Shown here: positions 16,376 through 25,657 of the stretch, in pieces | Layout: the number at the start of each line of letters is the position of its first letter | Position numbering within the stretch: the stretch's first letter is position 1 | The notes under the pieces: generated by a model | What the model was told of the DNA's origin: nothing | The model's input: the letters and a program-made list of their open reading frames with translations, nothing else | The model's database searches: none | Made by a program: the position numbers and the translations under genes | Assembly (NCBI GenBank): GCA_963712485.1 | Contig: CAVQID010000024.1 | Span: 50,020 to 114,019 of the forward strand | DNA: 64,000 nucleotides | Direction: 5' to 3' | Source: JALORV01 sp963712485 | GTDB taxonomy: Bacteria > Pseudomonadota > Gammaproteobacteria > Burkholderiales > Burkholderiaceae_F

Positions 16376-18388
16376 ATGCCGTTGAAGCGCGGCGTGGCTG
16401 TGCGGCAACCGCCCGCTGACATTCTGGAGGCGTATCTGCTTGGACCGTTGGACGTGCGGCGCGCCGGCCAGACGGTCGATCTGCCACCATCGCGCAAAGC
16501 ACGTGCGCTGCTCGCGTACCTGCTGATGACTCCGCATGCGGTGCCGCGCTCAAGTCTTTGCGAACTCCTGTGGGAGGGCCCGGACGATCCGCGTGCAGAG
16601 TTGCGCTGGTGCCTGAGCCGGATCCGCAGCGTTATCGGCGGGCGCGAACGCCTCGTGACGCTGGAAGACTCAGTGCGACTCGAGTTGAGCGGGTGCTCCG
16701 TCGATGCAAACGACGTGAGCGACGCAATGCGGGGCGGCAGCGGCCACATCGAGCTGGATCGAGCGCGGGCACTTGTCGCGCGGTTCCGTGGCGACTTCCT
16801 TCAGGGGCTCGAGGTTGACGACAGCCCGCACTTCAGCGCCTGGTTGACGGCGCAACGCCATCGCTTTCGCGATTGTCACGCCGAGCTTCTACGGCGGTTG
16901 TCGTCGGCAGCGCCCGGCGATGAAGCGCTCGACTACGCGGAGCAGTGGCGCCGGCTCGCCCCCTACGACGTCAAGGTTCACCAGATGCTGCTCAACGGCC
17001 TTGCAAGGCGCGGCCGCGTGCGTGAAGCCGAAGAACATCTGGCTGCTGCGATGCGCCTCTTTGAGGACGAAGGCCTCGACTGCGCGCCGTTGCATGCGGC
17101 GTGGCAGGACGCGCGTGTGCTTGCAGCCGCATCGTTCGACGGCGGCGCATCAGTCCTCGCTCTGGAGCGCGCTCCCGAGCTCGACACGATCGCCGGCGCG
17201 TCGCGACGGGCCTCGATCGCCGTTATGCCGTTTGCCGAGCTTTCGACGACGCCAGAGGTCCCCGGAGGTGTCGCCGACGCTCTTGCCTATGACGTCATCA
17301 CGCGCCTAGCGAAGCTGCGCAACCTGTTTGTCATCGCGCAGGGTACGGTCTTTGCGCTGAAGGCGCGCGGCATCGGTCCGGAGGAAGGCGGCCGCATGCT
17401 GAACGTGGACTACGTCATCAGCGGTTCCGTTCGCCGCGACGACGGACATCTGACCGTCAACATCGAACTCGTCGAGGCGCGTATCGGGCGCGTCGTCTGG
17501 GCGGACGTCGTCAAGCAGCGCCAAACGGACGCGCTGATGGTGCTCGACGACCTCGGCAATCGCATCGTCGCTTCCATTGCCAGCGAGATCGAGGCACTCG
17601 AACGCAACCGTGCGGTGCTCAAACCGCCGAGTTCGCTGGACGCTTGGGAGGCGCATCACCGGGCGTTGTGGCACATGTATCGCTTTAGCAAGAACGACAA
17701 CGAGAAGGCCAGGCACTACTTTCAGACCGCCGTGCGCCTGGACCCGACCTTTTCGCGCGCCTATGCCGGTCTGTCGTTCACGTATTTCCAGAGTGCTTTT
17801 CAGGGATGGGCCGAGCGCGCACCGGCCGTCGAACGTGCCTTCGAAACCGCCGGCAAGAGCATGATGGCAGACGACCGCGATCCGGCGGCCCATTGGGCCA
17901 TGGGACGGGCGCTGTGGCTCGCCGGGCGCCACCATCAGTCCGTCGGCGAGCTCGAGCAAGCAGTCGAACTCAGTCCGAACTTCGCGCTCGGCCATTACAC
18001 ACTCGCCTTCGTGCACTCGCAGACAGGCGATCCACGGGCAGCCATCACATCGGCCGATTACTCGCGCAGTCTCAGCCCGTACGACCCGCTGCTGTTCGGC
18101 ATGTTGGGTTCGCGTGCTATTGCGCATGTACGACTGGGCGATTTCGAGGAGGCGGCACGCTGGGCTGTGCAGGCAGCCGGGCGGCCCAACGCACATGCGC
18201 ACATCCAGGCAATTGCGGCGTTCAGCCTCGCGCTGGCCGGATCAACCGACGAAGCGCTCGGATACGCCGCGGCAATCCGACAGATGACTCCACACTACAC
18301 AGTGGCTGATTTCCTCAGCGCGTTTCAATTCGACGAGCACGGCGAATCGATGTTTCGCCGCGGCGCCCAGCTGATCGGGATGGCCTGA
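16376..18388 (+). CDS. SARP/BTAD-type transcriptional regulator with TolB-like and TPR domains
   Basis: A 670-residue protein. The N-terminal winged-helix is of SARP/AfsR type (AYLLGPLDVRRAGQTVDLPP with SRKARALLAYLLM). A bacterial transcriptional activator domain rich in TPR-like helices follows (ALVARFRGDFLQGLEVDD; MLLNGLARRGRVREAEEHLA). Next is a FlgO/TolB-N-like domain (SIAVMPFAELS ... NVDYVISGSVRRDDGHLTVN), and the C-terminus has several TPRs. This architecture is known from adenylate-cyclase-like and CadC-like regulators without a cyclase domain. The ATG at 16376 is preferred over a GTG at 16346. It probably regulates the divergent methyltransferase. Confidence 0.8.
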   Translation: MPLKRGVAVRQPPADILEAYLLGPLDVRRAGQTVDLPPSRKARALLAYLLMTPHAVPRSSLCELLWEGPDDPRAELRWCLSRIRSVIGGRERLVTLEDSVRLELSGCSVDANDVSDAMRGGSGHIELDRARALVARFRGDFLQGLEVDDSPHFSAWLTAQRHRFRDCHAELLRRLSSAAPGDEALDYAEQWRRLAPYDVKVHQMLLNGLARRGRVREAEEHLAAAMRLFEDEGLDCAPLHAAWQDARVLAAASFDGGASVLALERAPELDTIAGASRRASIAVMPFAELSTTPEVPGGVADALAYDVITRLAKLRNLFVIAQGTVFALKARGIGPEEGGRMLNVDYVISGSVRRDDGHLTVNIELVEARIGRVVWADVVKQRQTDALMVLDDLGNRIVASIASEIEALERNRAVLKPPSSLDAWEAHHRALWHMYRFSKNDNEKARHYFQTAVRLDPTFSRAYAGLSFTYFQSAFQGWAERAPAVERAFETAGKSMMADDRDPAAHWAMGRALWLAGRHHQSVGELEQAVELSPNFALGHYTLAFVHSQTGDPRAAITSADYSRSLSPYDPLLFGMLGSRAIAHVRLGDFEEAARWAVQAAGRPNAHAHIQAIAAFSLALAGSTDEALGYAAAIRQMTPHYTVADFLSAFQFDEHGESMFRRGAQLIGMA

Positions 18389-18502
18389 TTCCGCCGAAGT
18401 GCTGCTGCCGATGGTGCAGTGACACGCAAACCGCGCCGCTAGTGGAACTGGGCCAACCGCCGGTACAACTGAGTTACGGGCCGTTACAAGCCTGGCCGGG
18501 TT

Positions 18503-18610
18503 GGATACACCTGGGTGGCACAGAGCTGGGAAAACGTCAACGGCGAGTGGCACATGACCTGCGAGGGCGCGCCGAGTAATCTCCCAGCAAAGCAGGGTGC
18601 GGGGCCGTAG
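18503..18610 (+). pseudogene. Possible gene remnant, C-terminal piece only
   Basis: Thirty-five codons reading GYTWVAQSWENVNGEWHMTC and ending before a TAG look protein-like and follow a proline-rich piece in the neighbouring frame (QPPVQLSYGPLQAWP, from about 18455). No start or ribosome binding site is visible. It may be the end of a broken exported protein. The rest of the 255-base gap holds nothing clear. Confidence 0.25.
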
Positions 18611-18643
18611 CGCGCGATCCGGGGATGGCCGTCGGACTCGCCG

Positions 18644-19250
18644 TCAACCTGGGTTGAACGGTCGCACTCGAAGTGTCCGGAAGGTGATCGAGTAGCGCAG
18701 TGCGCGCGTCGGCGCCACGCTGTGCTGCCAGCCCGAGCGCGCCTCAGCGGTGATCAGGTAGAGCGAACGCGGTGCGACGACCAGGTTGAGCACCGGCTCG
18801 CCGGGCTTCGGTGGATAGCGGCGCCAGCGCATCTCACAGGGTCCGGCCAGAGATACGCCTCCGATGATTCTCGAATTCCGGCGTGTCGCGGTGCCAGCCG
18901 AGCGGTGTGCCGACGCTGTATTCCGTGACGAGCGCCTGCGTCAGGCGTTCCGGCTGCACTCGCAGTTCGTTCGCGACGCGAAGCCGCAGCGGAAGGAGAA
19001 ACTCGGGCAACTCAGGCGCGCGATTCAGTCGTTGCGATTCGAAGTCGTACGAGTAGCCGAAGCTCGCCGTGCGCCGGCGCGCTGTGTAGGACTTGTACGG
19101 CGCCGGTGTCAACGGCAGTGCGACAATGCATCCGAGAAGGTGCGCTTCATCGTCCGACGACAGGAAATCAGGTCGGTAGATGAGACCGGCCGGCAGCGCT
19201 TCTGCGGCGAAGAAGTCGTTGGCCGGATCGACTCGGGTGCGGGTTGCCAT
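18644..19250 (-). CDS. alkB: Alpha-ketoglutarate-dependent dioxygenase AlkB, one frame break
   Basis: DNA/RNA alkylation repair dioxygenase of the AlkB family (Fe(II)/2-oxoglutarate) that oxidatively removes methyl lesions. The N-terminal part runs GLIYRPDFLSSDDEAHLLGC through the metal-binding GWHRDTPEFE (HxD). After one extra A near 18868 it continues IIGGVSLAGPCEMRWRRYPP and SLYLITAEARSGWQHSVAPT (distal His), then RYSITFRTLR (2-oxoglutarate arginines). All catalytic residues are present. Restored length is about 200 residues, normal for the short AlkB group. The single break is probably an error. It is downstream of no clear operon partner. Confidence 0.8.
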
Positions 19251-19348
19251 GCGGTTCTGGGCGGGCAATCAGCGCTCCCCGGAACCTCCGTCCGGTCACG
19301 CCGGATGCATCATGACCGCAGCCGCGGCCGGGTGCAGCTCGGCCGTCA

Positions 19349-20581
19349 CTACGCCGCCTCGACGACGCCGTCGGCAATGAAGCCGTCGATTTCTGCGTCG
19401 CTGTATCCATAGTCACGCAGGAGGCCGCGCGTGTGTTCGCCCAGCAGCGGTGCGGCTCTTGTGATCGCGGTCGGTGTGGCTGAGAAGTGCACCGGGCAGC
19501 CGACGGCCTTGGTGGCGCCGGCTTGCGGATGCTCGAGGTCGACAACCATTCCTCGTGCCAGGGTCTGCGGGTGCGCGAGGGCTTCGCCGATGCTGTGCAC
19601 CGGCCCCGCCGGAACGCCGGCCGCATCGAACGCTTCGATCCACTCGGAACGGCTGCGCGTGCCAAGCACGGCGTTGATCTTCTCAACCAGGGCGTCGAGA
19701 TTGGACATGCGGTCCGAATTCGTCCTGAAGCGCGGATCGTCGCGCCATTCGGGATGTCCGAGCACTTCGGCGATGCGTTCCCAGTTCGCCTGATTGGCAC
19801 CGCCGATGTTGAGCCAGCCGTCCTGCGCATGAAACGCCTGGTAGGGAGCCGTCAGGATGTGCGCAGAACCAGTCGGCCCCGGGCAGGTGCCGGTCGCGAA
19901 CTGGATCGCTGCATGCCAGTAGGTCTGCTGCAGCGCTGCTTCCATCAGCGACGTTTCAACCACCTGTCCATGACCGGTCTTCTGCTTATGCACGTAGGCG
20001 GCAAGGATGCCGACGACGGCAAGAATGCCGGCGTTGATGTCGGCCACCGAATTGCCGGTTTTCGCTGGGGGGCCGCCCGGCTCGCCGGTGATCGACATCA
20101 GCCCCGCAAAGCCTTGCGCGATCAGGTCGAAGCCTCCCTTGTCGCCGTACGGGCCGTCGCGGCCGTAGCCCGAGACTGCGCAGTAGATCAGACCGGGATT
20201 CACCTCCGACAGCACGTCGTAGCCGAGCCCCAGCTTCTCGAGCGTTCCGCGCCGGTAGTTCTCGGTGAGCACATCGGCGTCGCGCACCATGCGCAGCAGG
20301 ATGTCGCGCCCGGCGGGCAGCTTGAGATTCAGCGCGATGCCGCGCTTGTTGCGGTTGAGGATCATGAACGGCGCGGAAACGCCGTTGACGCGCGGCTCCC
20401 GATACGTGCGCGAATCATCGCCGCCCGGCAGTTTTTCCACCTTGATGACGTCGGCACCCATGTCCGCGAGCATCATTCCGGCGGTCGGGCCGGCCATGAT
20501 CTGCGCAAGCTCGAGTACCCGCATGCCGGCGAGCGGGCCCGAATGCGGCGGCCGATCGGGTGCCGGGTCCTCGGTGTGCAT
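19349..20581 (-). CDS. CaiB/BaiF (class III) CoA-transferase
   Basis: A 410-residue class III CoA-transferase that moves CoA between acyl donor and acceptor carboxylates. It has VLELAQIMAGPTAGMMLADM with the following GADVIKVEKLPGGDD, the catalytic aspartate region (FDLIAQGFAGLMSITG) and the C-terminal LGEHTRGLLRDYGYSDAEI. It is first on the downstream side of a minus-strand operon with a crotonase, a TRAP transporter and an aminotransferase, and so would activate the imported organic acid as a CoA thioester. The exact acid is unknown. Confidence 0.9.
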   Translation of the reverse strand: MHTEDPAPDRPPHSGPLAGMRVLELAQIMAGPTAGMMLADMGADVIKVEKLPGGDDSRTYREPRVNGVSAPFMILNRNKRGIALNLKLPAGRDILLRMVRDADVLTENYRRGTLEKLGLGYDVLSEVNPGLIYCAVSGYGRDGPYGDKGGFDLIAQGFAGLMSITGEPGGPPAKTGNSVADINAGILAVVGILAAYVHKQKTGHGQVVETSLMEAALQQTYWHAAIQFATGTCPGPTGSAHILTAPYQAFHAQDGWLNIGGANQANWERIAEVLGHPEWRDDPRFRTNSDRMSNLDALVEKINAVLGTRSRSEWIEAFDAAGVPAGPVHSIGEALAHPQTLARGMVVDLEHPQAGATKAVGCPVHFSATPTAITRAAPLLGEHTRGLLRDYGYSDAEIDGFIADGVVEAA

Positions 20582-20591
20582 CAGGCAATCC

Positions 20592-21371
20592 TCAACGTCC
20601 GACGAACTCGGGCCTGCGTTTCGCAAGGAAGGCCGAGTAGCCGATGCGGAAGTCCTCGGTGTCGAAGCAGTCAAAGCACTCGTCGAGTTCCTGTGCGGTC
20701 AGCGCGCCGCCTTCGGCAAGACGACGAGCGAACTTCTTGTGCCAGCGCGCGACCAGCGGCGCGCCTTCGGCGATGCGCTGCGCGGCCGCTTTCGCTTCGG
20801 TGGCGACCTGGTCATCGGCTACGACGCGCGACACGAGTCCCTTCTCCTTCGCTTCGGCCGCATCGAAGACCCGCCCTTCGAGCAGGATCTCGAGCGCTAC
20901 CGCGCGCCCGACCAGGCGCACCAATGGCGCCATTTCCGCATAGGCCATCACCAGCCCGAGGTTCTTGATGGGCGCACCAAAGCGGCTCGAGGTGCCGCAG
21001 ATGCGCAAATCGGCCAGCGCCGCGATCTCCAGTCCGCCGCCGACGCAGATGCCGTGAATCTGCGCGACGATCGGGGCAGGGCAGTTCGCGAGCTGCTCGG
21101 CGGTGTGATGCATCGCCTTGCCGTACTCGATCGCCTGCGCCTTGTTCGAGCGCTGCGTTGCAAATTCACTGATGTCGTTGCCGGGAGAGAAGGCCTTCTC
21201 GCCGGCGCCGCGCAGCAAGATGCAGCGCACGCTGGTGTCGGCTCCGAGGCGTTCGACGGTTTCGCCGAGTTCACCCCACATCGCGCGCGTGAGCGCGTTG
21301 AGCTTGTCGGCGCGGTTGAGAACGACGGTCGCAATCGGTCCGTCGCGTTCTAAGAGGATGGTTTCGCTCAT
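20592..21371 (-). CDS. Enoyl-CoA hydratase/isomerase (crotonase) family protein
   Basis: A 259-residue crotonase fold enzyme acting on CoA thioesters. The oxyanion-hole segments are AFSPGNDISEF and GICVGGGLEIAALADLRI. The first catalytic Glu position (GGGLE) is retained, but the second, normally in FGxPE, reads RFGAPIKNLG, so classic hydration by a Glu pair is doubtful. Related activities (isomerase, hydrolase, dehalogenase, lyase) are possible. It sits ten bases from the CoA-transferase and three bases from the TRAP genes, clearly in one operon. Confidence 0.88.
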   Translation of the reverse strand: MSETILLERDGPIATVVLNRADKLNALTRAMWGELGETVERLGADTSVRCILLRGAGEKAFSPGNDISEFATQRSNKAQAIEYGKAMHHTAEQLANCPAPIVAQIHGICVGGGLEIAALADLRICGTSSRFGAPIKNLGLVMAYAEMAPLVRLVGRAVALEILLEGRVFDAAEAKEKGLVSRVVADDQVATEAKAAAQRIAEGAPLVARWHKKFARRLAEGGALTAQELDECFDCFDTEDFRIGYSAFLAKRRPEFVGR

Positions 21372-21374
21372 CGA

Positions 21375-22658
21375 TCAGCGATAGAAGAAGTCGACCAGAC
21401 CCAGCGTGACGACGGGTACGTAGGTGATCAGCATAAGTACGGCCACGAGCACCCCGATGAACGGGATGTTTGCCCTGGTCACGTCCCACACACTCTCCTT
21501 CGCAATCGAGCAGGTGAGCAGCAGCACGCTCGCCACGGGCGGCGTCTGCTGGCCGATGGCGAGGTTGAGCGTCACGATCACGCCAAAGTGAATCGGATCG
21601 ATCCCCGCCGCGGTGACCACCGGCATCACGATCGGCACCACCAGGACGATGGCCGCCGCCGAGTGCAGGAACATCCCGATGATGAAGAAGAAGACATTTA
21701 GGATCGCCAGAATGGCCCATTTCTCGTTCGTGACGGAGAGCATCGCCGCCGCGATCCGCTGCGGAAGCTGTACCTCGGTGAGATAGAGACCAAGCAGGGC
21801 CGAGGCGGCGACCAGCAGCATCACGGTGCCGGTCTGCACCGCGCCGTCGATGACCGCTTCGCGCAGCCGTGCCCAGTCGAGTTCGCGATAGACCAGACCG
21901 CCCACCAGGAGTGCCGCGACGACGGCGAGTGCCGCGCCTTCGGTCGCCGTGACGACGCCGCCGAAGATGCCGCCGAGGATGATGATCGGCAGCGTGAGCG
22001 CCCAGAACGCCTCCTTGAAGGCGCGCCAGAGCAGGCCCCACTGGAAGATCTGCTCCACCGGCCAGTTGTTCCTGACTGCATACCAGTAGCACAGGCCCAT
22101 AAAGCCGCCCGAGGCGAGCAGGCCAGGCACGATGCCCGCAACGAACATCTGCACGACCGACGTGCCCGCCATGACCGCGTACAGGATCATCGGGATCGAT
22201 GGCGGGATGATGATCGCCAGCGTCGCCGTGGAGGAGGTCACCGCGGCCGTGAAAGGGCCCGGGTAACCGCGCTTCTTCATGGCAGGCATGATGATCGACG
22301 CGGTGGCGGCCACACCGGCGACCGCCGAGCCCGAGATCTCCGCGAAGAACATGTGACTGAGCACGTTCACCTGGGCCAGCGCACCCCTCACCCAGCCGAC
22401 CAGCGCCTGGCAGAAGTCGATCAGCCGGTGCGAGATCCCCGAAGTGTTCATGATCGCGGCAGCAAGGATGAAGAGCGGGATCGCGATCAGCGGAAAGCTG
22501 GTCGCGCCCTGGTACAGCGCGATCGGGACGTTGGGCAGGCTCGCAGCACCCTGTGTGGCGAGCATCGCCACGACCGACGCTATGCAAAGCGCCACGGCGA
22601 TCGGGACGTTGATCAGCACCAGCACGACCACGCAGACGAAGACGAGGAAGCCGATCAT
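21375..22658 (-). CDS. dctM: TRAP transporter large permease subunit (DctM family)
   Basis: A 427-residue membrane subunit with about twelve helices. It begins MIGFLVFVCVVVLVLINVPI and includes the DctM signatures QALVGWVRGALAQVNVLSHM and FFAEISGSAVAGVAATASII. It energises import by cation symport. It overlaps the small subunit by four bases (ATGA) and precedes the crotonase by three, forming the classical dctP-dctQ-dctM order on the minus strand. The substrate is probably a mono- or dicarboxylate, to judge from its neighbours. Confidence 0.92.
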   Translation of the reverse strand: MIGFLVFVCVVVLVLINVPIAVALCIASVVAMLATQGAASLPNVPIALYQGATSFPLIAIPLFILAAAIMNTSGISHRLIDFCQALVGWVRGALAQVNVLSHMFFAEISGSAVAGVAATASIIMPAMKKRGYPGPFTAAVTSSTATLAIIIPPSIPMILYAVMAGTSVVQMFVAGIVPGLLASGGFMGLCYWYAVRNNWPVEQIFQWGLLWRAFKEAFWALTLPIIILGGIFGGVVTATEGAALAVVAALLVGGLVYRELDWARLREAVIDGAVQTGTVMLLVAASALLGLYLTEVQLPQRIAAAMLSVTNEKWAILAILNVFFFIIGMFLHSAAAIVLVVPIVMPVVTAAGIDPIHFGVIVTLNLAIGQQTPPVASVLLLTCSIAKESVWDVTRANIPFIGVLVAVLMLITYVPVVTLGLVDFFYR

Positions 22659-23158
22659 GCGGGTTCCTCTGCGTGCATCACTTCGCCGCGCGCCTCGCGC
22701 AGCACCTCGGGAAACACCAGCAGCTGACCGACCACGAACAGGACGCTGCCGATCGGGATCGCCGACATCGCGTAAGCCACCGAGACCTCCGGCAGCGAAA
22801 CGAGCCGGTCCTCCGCGAGGATGTCGAGGATCGAATAGCCGACCCAGGCCAGCAGCACGAAGAAGGCGAGCGTGCACAACTGCGCCACGACCGCGGCGGC
22901 GACCCGCTGGCCGGCCGGCATCATCCTGACGATCTCGGGCACGCCCATGTGCGCGTGCTTGAGGACCGCCAGCGCCGACCCGTAGAACGTCACCCAGGCC
23001 AGCAGGATGGTGGCGACCTCGTCATACCAGACGAGCGAGTGGCCGGAATAGCGAAAGACCACGCCCGCCGTCACTTCGGCGGCGAGCGCACCCAGGAGCA
23101 CAATGCAGATCCACTCGAGGAAGCGCTCGTATCCCCGGCGGAACGACCGTAACGTCAC
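22655..23158 (-). CDS. dctQ: TRAP transporter small permease subunit (DctQ family)
   Basis: A 167-residue protein with four membrane helices (for example FLEWICIVLLGALAAEVTAG). The family motif region is YSGHSLVWYDEVATILLAWV followed by TFYGSALAVL, with GHAHMGVPEIV-type residues (KHAHMGVPEIV). It associates with DctM in the inner membrane. The stop overlaps the DctM start and the gene begins three bases after dctP ends. Confidence 0.92.
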   Translation of the reverse strand: MTLRSFRRGYERFLEWICIVLLGALAAEVTAGVVFRYSGHSLVWYDEVATILLAWVTFYGSALAVLKHAHMGVPEIVRMMPAGQRVAAAVVAQLCTLAFFVLLAWVGYSILDILAEDRLVSLPEVSVAYAMSAIPIGSVLFVVGQLLVFPEVLREARGEVMHAEEPA

Positions 23159-23161
23159 CTT

Positions 23162-24172
23162 CTACTTGCCGAGCGCGATCGCGCGGTCGATGACTTCCTT
23201 CGAGCCGGCGACTTCCTTCGCGAACTCCTCGTAGACCGGTTTCGACGCAGCAACGAACGCGTCCTTGTTCGGCGTGTTGACCGCGACCCCGGCCGCCTTG
23301 ATCTTGCCGAGCAGATCCTCGTCGTCCTTCGCGGCTTTCTCGTACACGAAGGCCTGCGTCTCCTTTGCGGTGTCCTCGAGGATCTTTCTCACGTCAGCGG
23401 GCATGCTTTCCCACTTCTTTGCGCCGACCGTCACGTAGGCCGGCGTGTAGACGTGCCCGGTCAGCGAGATGAACTTCTGCACTTCCTGGAACTTCGCGCT
23501 GTAGATCTGTGTGAACGGGTTCTCCTGCCCGTCCATGACGCCGGTTTGCAGCGCGGTGAACACTTCGGAGAACTTCATTGGGCTCGGGTTGGCGCCATAG
23601 GCCTGGAACATCTTCACGCGCCATTTGCCCTCGGGCACGCGCAGCTTGATGCCCTGCAGGTCGGCCGGCGTGTTGATCGGGCGCTTGCTGTTGGTGATGT
23701 GCCGGTAGCCGTTCTCCCAGACACCGATCACCTTCAGGCCCTTCTTCTCGGCCTCGGGCGCGAGCTTGCTCCAGAACAGATCCTTCTCGATGCGGCCCAT
23801 GTGCGCGCGATCCTTGACCAGGTACGGCATCTCGAACACACCGAAGATGTCTGACTCCGACGACATCACCGTCGACGGCAGCGCGATGTCGACGGTGCCG
23901 AGCTTCAGTTTCTGCAGCAGTTCCTTGTCGCCGCCGAGCTGGCTCGACCCGAAGACGACGACCTTGGCCTTGTTGCCGAGCTTGGCGTTCGCGCGCTTCG
24001 CAAACTCATCCGCCGATGCCGCAAACAGCGATCCCGGTTCGCCGACGTGGCCGAACTTGATCTCGGTCTGCGCCGAAGCGGGCAGAGCCGACGCCATGCC
24101 ACCGGCGAAGACAACGGCCAGCGCGGTGCAAAGCAGGCTGCGGCGACGTGCCGCGGACGTTTTGATCGTCAT
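23162..24172 (-). CDS. dctP: TRAP transporter substrate-binding protein (DctP/TeaA family)
   Basis: A 336-residue periplasmic binding protein. The signal peptide runs from MTIKTSAARRRSLLCTALAV to a cleavage site near LPASAQT. The mature protein has IKFGHVGEPGSLFAASADEF and the conserved substrate-carboxylate arginine segment around GIKLRVPEGKWRVKMFQAYG. GVMDGQENPFTQIYSAKFQE is also diagnostic. It delivers an organic acid to DctQM. It lies between the aminotransferase and dctQ in the same operon. Confidence 0.92.
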   Translation of the reverse strand: MTIKTSAARRRSLLCTALAVVFAGGMASALPASAQTEIKFGHVGEPGSLFAASADEFAKRANAKLGNKAKVVVFGSSQLGGDKELLQKLKLGTVDIALPSTVMSSESDIFGVFEMPYLVKDRAHMGRIEKDLFWSKLAPEAEKKGLKVIGVWENGYRHITNSKRPINTPADLQGIKLRVPEGKWRVKMFQAYGANPSPMKFSEVFTALQTGVMDGQENPFTQIYSAKFQEVQKFISLTGHVYTPAYVTVGAKKWESMPADVRKILEDTAKETQAFVYEKAAKDDEDLLGKIKAAGVAVNTPNKDAFVAASKPVYEEFAKEVAGSKEVIDRAIALGK

Positions 24173-24254
24173 ATGGGTCTCCTTGGTGATGTCCGTATGT
24201 TTATCGGCCGGTCCGTTCGGACACTCGGGCTGGCCTGTCTGGTTTTGAGGGAAT

Positions 24255-25463
24255 CTATGCCGCGCGCTGCATCGGCGCGGCGGGCGCCTCGGCGAGATAC
24301 GCCATCGCCGCATCCACACCGCCTTTGCGGTGCGGCACGCCCGCGAGCGCCAGTCCCATCTCGACGCCGGCAAGCGTGCCACACAGCATCAGGTCGTTGA
24401 AGTAGCCGAGGTGGCCGATGCGGAAGATCCTGCCCGACACCTTGCCCAGTCCCTGGCCCAGCGACATGTCGAAGCGCTCGAGCACGATCTTGCGGAACGC
24501 GTCGGCGTTGTGGCCCTCGGGCATCAGCACGGCGGTCAGCGCGGAACTGTATTCGGCCGGATTGACGCACAGGATCTCGAGGCCCCAGGCACGAACGGCA
24601 CGACGTGTCGCTTCGGCAAAGCGGTCGTGTCGCGCGAAGACCTGCGGCAGTCCTTCGGCGAACAGCATTTCCAATGCCTCGTGCAATCCGTAGAGGAGGT
24701 TGGTCGCCGGCGTGTACGGGAAGTAGCCGTTGACGTTGGCCGCGAGCATTTCCTTCCAGTCCCAATAGGAGCGCGGCAGCCTGGCGTTGGCCGAGGCATC
24801 CATGCCCTTGCGGCTGATCGCGTTGAACGACAGCCCCGGCGGCAGCATCAGCCCCTTCTGCGAGCCGCCCACCGTGACATCCACACCCCATTCGTCATGG
24901 CGGTAGTCGATCGAGCCAAGCGAAGAGATCGTATCGACTAGCAGCAGGGCAGGGTGAGCGCACTCGGTCGATCGCGTCGCGGATCGGCGCGATCGGTGTC
25001 GTCACGCCCGTCGAGGTCTCGTTGTGGACGACGCACACGGCCTTGATGGCGTGGCCGCTGTCGGCGCGCAGCCGTTTCTCGATCTCGGCTGGATTGGCAC
25101 CCTGGCGCCAGTCGCCCGGCATGAAATCGACCACGAGCTGCAGGCGTTCGGCGAGCTTCTTCCACAGGGTCGCGAACTGACCGGTTTCGGCCATCAGCAC
25201 GCGGTCGCCCTGGCGACAGCGTGTTCACGAGGGCCGCTTCCCACGCGCCGGTACCGCTGGCCGGATAGATGACGACCGTCCTGCTCCGTCTTGAACACGC
25301 GCTTCATGCCCGCCAGCACGGCCTTGCCGAGCTTGCCGAACTCGGGGCCGCGGTGATCGATGGTCGGATGATCTATGGCGCGCAGCACGCGATCCGGTAC
25401 GTTGGTCGGTCCCGGGATCTGCAGGAAGTGGCGTCCGGACGGATGGCTGTCGAGTTCAATCAT
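24255..25463 (-). pseudogene. Serine-glyoxylate-type aminotransferase (class V), three frame breaks
   Basis: PLP enzyme of the alanine/serine-glyoxylate aminotransferase family, about 400 residues. Pieces in order: GRHFLQIPGPTNVPDRVLRA; after a break near 25278, VVIYPASGTGAWEAALVNTL; after one near 25213, DRVLMAETGQFATLWKKLAE; after one near 24966, ECAHPALLLVDTISSLGSID with the PLP-lysine motif VTVGGSQKGLMLPPG, then to the end near 24255. Each break is explained by one extra base, and every motif is intact, so error is likelier than decay. It consumes glyoxylate. The gene is first in the TRAP/CoA operon, 29 bases after a GntR operator. Confidence 0.75.
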
Positions 25464-25491
25464 GGCGGTGAGCGCTGGCCGGCGAGCGCAA

Positions 25492-25505
25492 TTTGGTATA
25501 CAAAA
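25492..25505. promoter_or_regulatory. GntR-type operator near the aminotransferase operon
   Basis: TTTGGTATACAAAA is a near-palindrome centred on GGTATAC, 29 bases before the aminotransferase ATG. The core recurs at 25645-25657, before the divergent GntR gene. FCD-type GntR proteins commonly bind TGGTATACCA-like sites. Confidence 0.6.
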
Positions 25506-25644
25506 CGCATCCTAACCAAACCCGGAAGCATGTCGCAAGCACGATCGTCGACCTGCGAGAAAGAAGTGGCGGCCGGCCAAGAGTGGAAACTGGGACCGGA
25601 AAGCCGGGATGCGCTGTGCCTTCGCGTTTCCCCTTGACTGATTC

Positions 25645-25657
25645 TCGGTATACCAAC
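25645..25657. promoter_or_regulatory. GntR-type operator overlapping the regulator's own start
   Basis: TCGGTATACCAAC contains the perfect palindrome GGTATACC and ends directly at the ATG of the GntR gene, where a Shine-Dalgarno would be expected. Binding here would give autorepression. Confidence 0.6.
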
